Below are positions 6,346 through 8,964 of a stretch of 8,964 bases of DNA, piece by piece. The stretch spans positions 1 to 8,964 of the forward strand of contig JACDBD010000419.1 in NCBI GenBank assembly GCA_013695115.1. The letters are read 5' to 3'. Each line of letters opens with the position of its first letter. Within the stretch, counting starts at the first letter, position 1. The notes under the pieces were generated by a model. It searched no databases. It was not told the DNA's origin and was given only the letters and a program-made list of their open reading frames with translations. The translations under genes and the position numbers were made by a program. The DNA is from Actinomycetota bacterium. GTDB lineage: Bacteria; Actinomycetota; Acidimicrobiia; IMCC26256; JACDBD01.

Positions 6346-6834
6346 CTACTTCAGATAGCTCGCGTCGTCGCCCTCGGCTTCTGTGCCGAGGGCGTCGAGC
6401 GCTGTGGCCGCCGACAGGATCACCAGCGAGCACCCCGCCCGCACGCACGGGCGCCCCTTCGCGTCCAGCACCGTCCCCTCGGCCCGGAACCGCTCCCGCG
6501 TCTGCTCGGTCAGACGGGCTTCCACCCGATAGGTGCGCCCCACCCGAACCGGGTAGTCGAACGTCGCGCTGGTCTCGTGGGTGACGGCGAACTTGCCGCC
6601 CACCGCGATCGCTGCCCACGCCATCGCCTCGTCGAGCACCGCCAGGGTGACGCCACCGTGCACGTACGTCGGCGCGCCCGAGAAGGCTGCGTCGAGCGAG
6701 TACTCCGCGAACACGAGGTCGGCCTCGTCGTCGTGGAAGAACGGCAGCTGCATGCCGCGGTCGTTCGTCGCATCGCACACGAAGCAGTTGGACTCGAAGC
6801 CCCAGCGCGAGTTCTCCAGCCGCCGTACCGTCAC
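6346..6834 (-). CDS. PaaI/hotdog-fold thioesterase family protein
   Basis: The 162-residue protein belongs to the PaaI-type hotdog thioesterases, which hydrolyse acyl-CoA or related thioesters in the cytoplasm. The hallmark is YVHGGVTLAVLDEAMAWAA (57-75), in which a strand-helix turn with H59-G60-G61 is followed by the central hotdog helix and D68-E69. The N-terminus carries NCFVCDATNDRGMQL (16-30), the C-x-x-C...N..G pattern common in this subgroup. Strands TSATFDYPVRVGRTYRVEA (88-106) and the region ending in CSLVIL complete the fold. The start is GTG at 6834 with no clear Shine-Dalgarno; a TAGGGT box sits close upstream. It lies 22 bases downstream of the oxidoreductase stop on the same strand, so co-transcription is likely. 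The acyl substrate is unknown. The stop (TAG at 6348-6346) faces the HdeD-like gene with eight bases between. Confidence 0.85.
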   Translation of the reverse strand: MTVRRLENSRWGFESNCFVCDATNDRGMQLPFFHDDEADLVFAEYSLDAAFSGAPTYVHGGVTLAVLDEAMAWAAIAVGGKFAVTHETSATFDYPVRVGRTYRVEARLTEQTRERFRAEGTVLDAKGRPCVRAGCSLVILSAATALDALGTEAEGDDASYLK

Positions 6835-6842
6835 AGAGGGCG

Positions 6843-6848
6843 ACCCTA
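6843..6848 (-). promoter_or_regulatory. Possible -10 box (TAGGGT) for the thioesterase gene
   Basis: On the minus strand TAGGGT fits the TANNNT -10 pattern and ends eight bases before the GTG start at 6834. It lies in the 22-base gap after the oxidoreductase gene and could give an internal, nearly leaderless transcript. No -35 element was seen, so the call is weak. Confidence 0.22.
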
Positions 6849-6856
6849 CTGTCCGG

Positions 6857-8257
6857 TTACCGGCGCTTGACCAGCCAGCGCAGCTTCTCGGCCTTCTCGA
6901 ACGCGGCCTCGCCCGCGAGCTGACCGATCGAGGTGGACACCGTCGGATAGACGTGCATGAACTGCGACAACTCGCTGAGTTTCACGCCTTCCTCGATCGC
7001 CAGCGCGAACTCGTGGATCATCTCGCCCGCCGCCGGCGCGAGTATGTGCGCGCCGACAATCTTCTTCTTGTCGGTGACGATCATGATCGCGCCCTCAGCG
7101 GCCCCGTCGGCCCGGGCCCGGTCGTTGTGCTCGAGGTCCTGGTGCCACACCTCGATGTCGTCGCCGTGCTGCTCCCGCGCTTCCGCCTCGGTGAGGCCGG
7201 CGTGTGCGAGCTCGGGGTCGGTGAACGTGCACCACGGCACGCTCGCGACCACCTTGCCCTTCCCGGGGAAGAACATGTCCCGCACCGCCCGCACCCCCTC
7301 GTACGCGGCGGCGTGGGTGAACAGGAAGCGGCCGGCGAGGTCGCCCGCCACGTACACGGTGTCGACGGTGGTGCGGCCCCGGTTGTCGACCACAATGCCC
7401 TTGCGCTCGGTCTTGATGCCGAGCTCCTCGAGGCCCAGGTTCTGCATGTTCGGCACGCGGCCCACCGCGACGAGCAGCTCGTCGGCCGCCCATTTCGCCG
7501 GCTTGCCGTCCTGGGTGCCGTGCACCACCTTCTTCCCGCCCTCGACCGTGACCTTCTCGGTCTCGATGTTGAAGCGAAGGTCGACGCCTTCGGTGCGCAG
7601 CTTGTCGACGAGCCGGTCGACGAGCGCGGGCTCGTCCTTGGGCAGGATGCGCGGCCCCTTCTGGAGCAGCGTCACCGGGATGCCGAGCCGGGTGAAGCCC
7701 TGCACCATCTCGACCGCGATCGGCCCGCCGCCGATGTTCACGAAGCTGGCCGGCGGGTCTTCGAGCTCGAAGAGGCTCTCGCTGGTCACGAAGCCCGCCT
7801 CGGCGAGCCCGGGGACCGGCGGCTCGGCCGGCCGGCTGCCGCAACACAACAGCACGTAGCGGGTTTCGAGCGTCCGGTCACCGACCTGCACCGAGTTGGG
7901 GCCGGTGAGACGGGCGGAGCCGTAGACGATCTCGACGCCCATCTCCTCGAACCGGGCCGGGTTGTCGTCGGTGCCGGCGATCTCCTGCTGGACGGAGCGG
8001 ATGCGCTTCCACACCCGGCCCCGGTCGATGGTGGGCTCCACCGACTGGATGCCGAAGTCGTCGGCGGTGCGCATGTGGTGAGCGACCTTCCCCGAGGCGA
8101 GCAGCGCCTTGCTGGGGACACATCCGGTCCAGAGGCAGTCGCCGCCGACCCGGCCCCGCTCGGCCACCGCCACCTTGAGGTCGAGGGTGGCGGCGAACTC
8201 GGCGGCGACCATGCCGCCCGAGCCCATCCCGACGATCACCAGGTCGTAGCGGTCCAT
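6857..8257 (-). CDS. FAD-dependent NAD(P)-disulfide oxidoreductase (mercuric reductase/lipoamide dehydrogenase superfamily, atypical)
   Basis: The 466-residue flavoenzyme has the full two-dinucleotide-domain plan plus dimerisation domain. The FAD site is DLVIVGMGSGGMVAAEFA (5-22), and the redox disulfide is GGDCLWTGCVPSK with C41 and C46. An LLCCGSRP segment (136-143) stands where the family usually has an ATGS-type motif. The NAD(P) site is VNIGGGPIAVEM (173-184), the second FAD contact is TVYVAGDLAG (300-309), and the dimer interface begins near 340. At the C-terminus HVYPTVSTSIG (435-445) replaces the HPTxxE of lipoamide dehydrogenase, so the catalytic His-Glu pair is missing. There is no N-terminal heavy-metal-binding domain and no C-terminal Cys pair, which argues against classical MerA. 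It reduces some disulfide, quinone or metal substrate that I cannot name. The ATG at 8257 has a strong GGAGGA seven bases upstream; a hairpin-rich leader precedes it. Confidence 0.88.
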   Translation of the reverse strand: MDRYDLVIVGMGSGGMVAAEFAATLDLKVAVAERGRVGGDCLWTGCVPSKALLASGKVAHHMRTADDFGIQSVEPTIDRGRVWKRIRSVQQEIAGTDDNPARFEEMGVEIVYGSARLTGPNSVQVGDRTLETRYVLLCCGSRPAEPPVPGLAEAGFVTSESLFELEDPPASFVNIGGGPIAVEMVQGFTRLGIPVTLLQKGPRILPKDEPALVDRLVDKLRTEGVDLRFNIETEKVTVEGGKKVVHGTQDGKPAKWAADELLVAVGRVPNMQNLGLEELGIKTERKGIVVDNRGRTTVDTVYVAGDLAGRFLFTHAAAYEGVRAVRDMFFPGKGKVVASVPWCTFTDPELAHAGLTEAEAREQHGDDIEVWHQDLEHNDRARADGAAEGAIMIVTDKKKIVGAHILAPAAGEMIHEFALAIEEGVKLSELSQFMHVYPTVSTSIGQLAGEAAFEKAEKLRWLVKRR

Positions 8258-8264
8258 CCTTCTC

Positions 8265-8270
8265 TCCTCC
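8265..8270 (-). promoter_or_regulatory. Ribosome binding site of the oxidoreductase gene
   Basis: GGAGGA on the minus strand ends seven bases before the ATG at 8257. It is the strongest Shine-Dalgarno sequence in the window. It decides this start over the in-frame upstream extension to 8338, whose added residues resemble nothing in the family. Confidence 0.7.
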
Positions 8271-8282
8271 GTCGGACTCGCT

Positions 8283-8305
8283 CGGCCGCAGGGTACCTGC
8301 GGCCG
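8283..8305 (-). promoter_or_regulatory. Perfect inverted repeat (10-bp arms, 3-base spacer) before the oxidoreductase gene
   Basis: CGGCCGCAGG at 8283-8292 pairs exactly with CCTGCGGCCG at 8296-8305 around GTA. It lies about 25 bases upstream of the oxidoreductase start and just before its ribosome binding site. It could be an operator for a dimeric repressor or a hairpin in the mRNA leader; no run of T follows on either strand, so an ordinary terminator is unlikely. The structure is seen directly; the role is inferred. Confidence 0.4.
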
Positions 8306-8355
8306 CCCTTCGGGACGCTCGCCTCCCCGCGAGCTCACTTGCGTCGTGGACGACG

Positions 8356-8397
8356 ACGGGTGGCCGGCCGTCCTCGGCCAGACCTCGTTCCACCCGT
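8356..8397 (-). repeat. Nested inverted repeat in the oxidoreductase leader
   Basis: ACGGGTGG (8356-8363) pairs with CCACCCGT (8390-8397), enclosing a second stem, GGCCG (8366-8370) with CGGCC (8375-8379), around a four-base loop. TGGCCG (8361-8366) with CGGCCA (8375-8380) is a competing inner pairing. In GC-rich DNA such stems arise by chance more easily, so it matters mainly together with the two perfect hairpins on either side. Confidence 0.25.
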
Positions 8398-8421
8398 AGT
8401 TCTCCTGCTCGAGGCGCGGTC

Positions 8422-8459
8422 GCCCCAGGAGGCTCCTCCTACCGCAATCCTCCTGGGGC
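8422..8459 (-). terminator. Perfect 11-bp inverted repeat 16 bases after the lhr stop: candidate terminator without T-run
   Basis: GCCCCAGGAGG (8422-8432) pairs exactly with CCTCCTGGGGC (8449-8459), leaving a 16-base loop. It lies directly downstream of the helicase stop on the minus strand, where a terminator or RNA-stabilising hairpin would be expected, but no U tract follows. A further CCTCCT copy at 8435-8440 inside the loop offers a competing pairing with AGGAGG 8427-8432, though with a loop of only two bases. On the minus strand the segment holds two AGGAGG copies, but no start codon follows at a useful distance. Confidence 0.4.
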
Positions 8460-8475
8460 TCCCGCGCGTCTGTCT

Positions 8476-8964
8476 CTACGCGGGCGCGAGCTCCTCGGGG
8501 ATGCCGTCGACGTAGACGACCCGGCGGGTGCGGACGGCGGGGACGGCGGCGCCCGGCGTGATCGTGCCGACCAGGTTGAGCGGGTCGGTGGCGTTCACGA
8601 CGACCCGCTCCTCCGTGAGGGGGAGTTTGCGGACATGGGAGAGCTGCTCGGCCGCGGCCGGGAGCGCGAACTGCTCGCCGCTGAAGCCGGAGGCGAAGCG
8701 GCCGCCCCGCACGAGCCCGCGGTCCTCCAGGCGGCGCAGGGCGCGCTGCACGTCGCGCCAGGGGAAGCGAATCGACTCGCGCCGGGCGAGGTCACGGAAC
8801 ACGACGCCCCACCGGTTCAGGAGCAGCTCGGCGAAGGCCTCGGCGAGCTCCTCGCGGTCGCCGTCGGCGGGCGGGACCGAGGCCACCAGCGACCACCGAC
8901 CGGGCGCCGAGCCCCGGCCGGGCGCCGTCCGCCGTAGCCGCGAGAGCCGCCCCGTCTCGACGGT
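8476..8964 (-). CDS. lhr: Lhr-family large ATP-dependent helicase, C-terminal end only (5' part beyond window)
   Basis: The last 162 residues of a long Lhr-type superfamily 2 helicase are visible, and the frame stays open to the right edge. The helicase motor itself lies outside the window. What can be seen matches the C-terminal region of actinobacterial Lhr: GRWSLV, then a winged-helix-like stretch ELAEAFAELLLNRWGVVFRD, WRDVQRALRRLEDRGLVRGG, the highly characteristic RFASGFSGEQFALP, then VVVNATDPLNLVGTITPG and the closing AVRTRRVVYVDGIPEE. Lhr proteins (about 1,500 residues) are 3'-to-5' DNA-translocating helicases tied to DNA repair, and the C-terminal region supports oligomerisation in studied members. 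The GTG at 8886 is internal, not the start. It ends with TAG at 8478-8476, 218 bases upstream of the oxidoreductase gene. Confidence 0.87.
   Translation of the reverse strand, partial: TVETGRLSRLRRTAPGRGSAPGRWSLVASVPPADGDREELAEAFAELLLNRWGVVFRDLARRESIRFPWRDVQRALRRLEDRGLVRGGRFASGFSGEQFALPAAAEQLSHVRKLPLTEERVVVNATDPLNLVGTITPGAAVPAVRTRRVVYVDGIPEELAPA

Larger units (their letters stand above)
8258..8475. other. Non-coding, hairpin-rich spacer between lhr and the oxidoreductase gene
   Basis: No protein-like frame was found in these 218 bases on either strand. The one short plus-strand frame ending in TAG at about 8397-8399 resembles nothing I know. The spacer contains the three inverted repeats listed separately and the oxidoreductase ribosome binding site. 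It is the longest intact non-coding spacer in the window, which otherwise has gaps of 1-71 bases apart from the pseudogene. Confidence 0.5.

Noticed and set aside
6857..8257. Naming the flavoenzyme as merA or lpd
   Set aside because: It lacks the heavy-metal domain and C-terminal cysteines of MerA and the His-Glu pair of lipoamide dehydrogenase.
8346..8399. Short + strand frame from GTG 8346 ending in TAG at 8397-8399 (17 residues)
   Set aside because: There is no Shine-Dalgarno sequence and no recognisable similarity, and it lies within the hairpin-rich leader of opposite-strand genes.
6581..8515. 644-codon + strand open frame opposite the thioesterase, oxidoreductase and lhr end
   Set aside because: It is a mirror frame of three real genes and crosses their boundaries. 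The composition is typical of antisense GC-rich shadow.
1..8964. CRISPR arrays, tRNA/rRNA genes, transposons, integrases, phage or toxin-antitoxin genes
   Set aside because: Nothing with spaced repeats, cloverleaf-like sequence or such protein motifs was seen on either strand.

Overview
The window is very GC-rich DNA (nearly every third codon position is G or C), with GTG starts, short or overlapping gene junctions and protein families typical of high-GC Actinomycetota. The gene set would suit an uncultured actinobacterium, possibly of the Acidimicrobiia type; that lineage is an inference from style and was not tested. No tRNA, rRNA, CRISPR array, insertion sequence, integrase or phage gene was seen. 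Most of the window is ordinary, tightly packed chromosome.

Layout. (1) Bases 1-2973, + strand: the end of a SRPBCC-fold protein, a metallo-beta-lactamase protein fused to two rhodanese domains (a sulfur or persulfide-type enzyme), and an MFS transporter whose GTG start overlaps the previous stop. (2) Bases 2975-3340, - strand: a lone small VOC/glyoxalase-fold protein that meets the transporter tail to tail with one base between stops. (3) Bases 3404-6337, + strand: a UbiE-like SAM methyltransferase; a decayed MFS transporter gene with only its two ends left, in different frames; then plsY (acyl-phosphate:glycerol-3-phosphate acyltransferase), a DegV-family fatty-acid-binding protein overlapping it by four bases, and an HdeD/DUF308-type membrane protein. 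(4) Bases 6346-8964, - strand: reading leftward, the C-terminal end of a large Lhr-type helicase (cut by the window edge), a 218-base non-coding leader with several inverted repeats, a FAD/NAD(P) disulfide oxidoreductase of the mercuric-reductase/lipoamide-dehydrogenase superfamily, and a PaaI-type hotdog thioesterase.

How the genes may work together. The first block looks like a sulfur-handling or detoxification unit with an exporter. The plsY-degV pair suggests phospholipid synthesis linked to the handling of fatty acids bound by DegV. The oxidoreductase and thioesterase probably share a transcript.

The items most worth a second look are: the altered metal site and single active rhodanese cysteine of the fusion protein; the internally deleted transporter pseudogene; the plsY-degV coupling; the oxidoreductase that keeps its redox cysteines but lacks the usual His-Glu pair and carries an extra Cys-Cys; and the hairpin-rich leader in front of it. 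I see no convincing wholly new system here.
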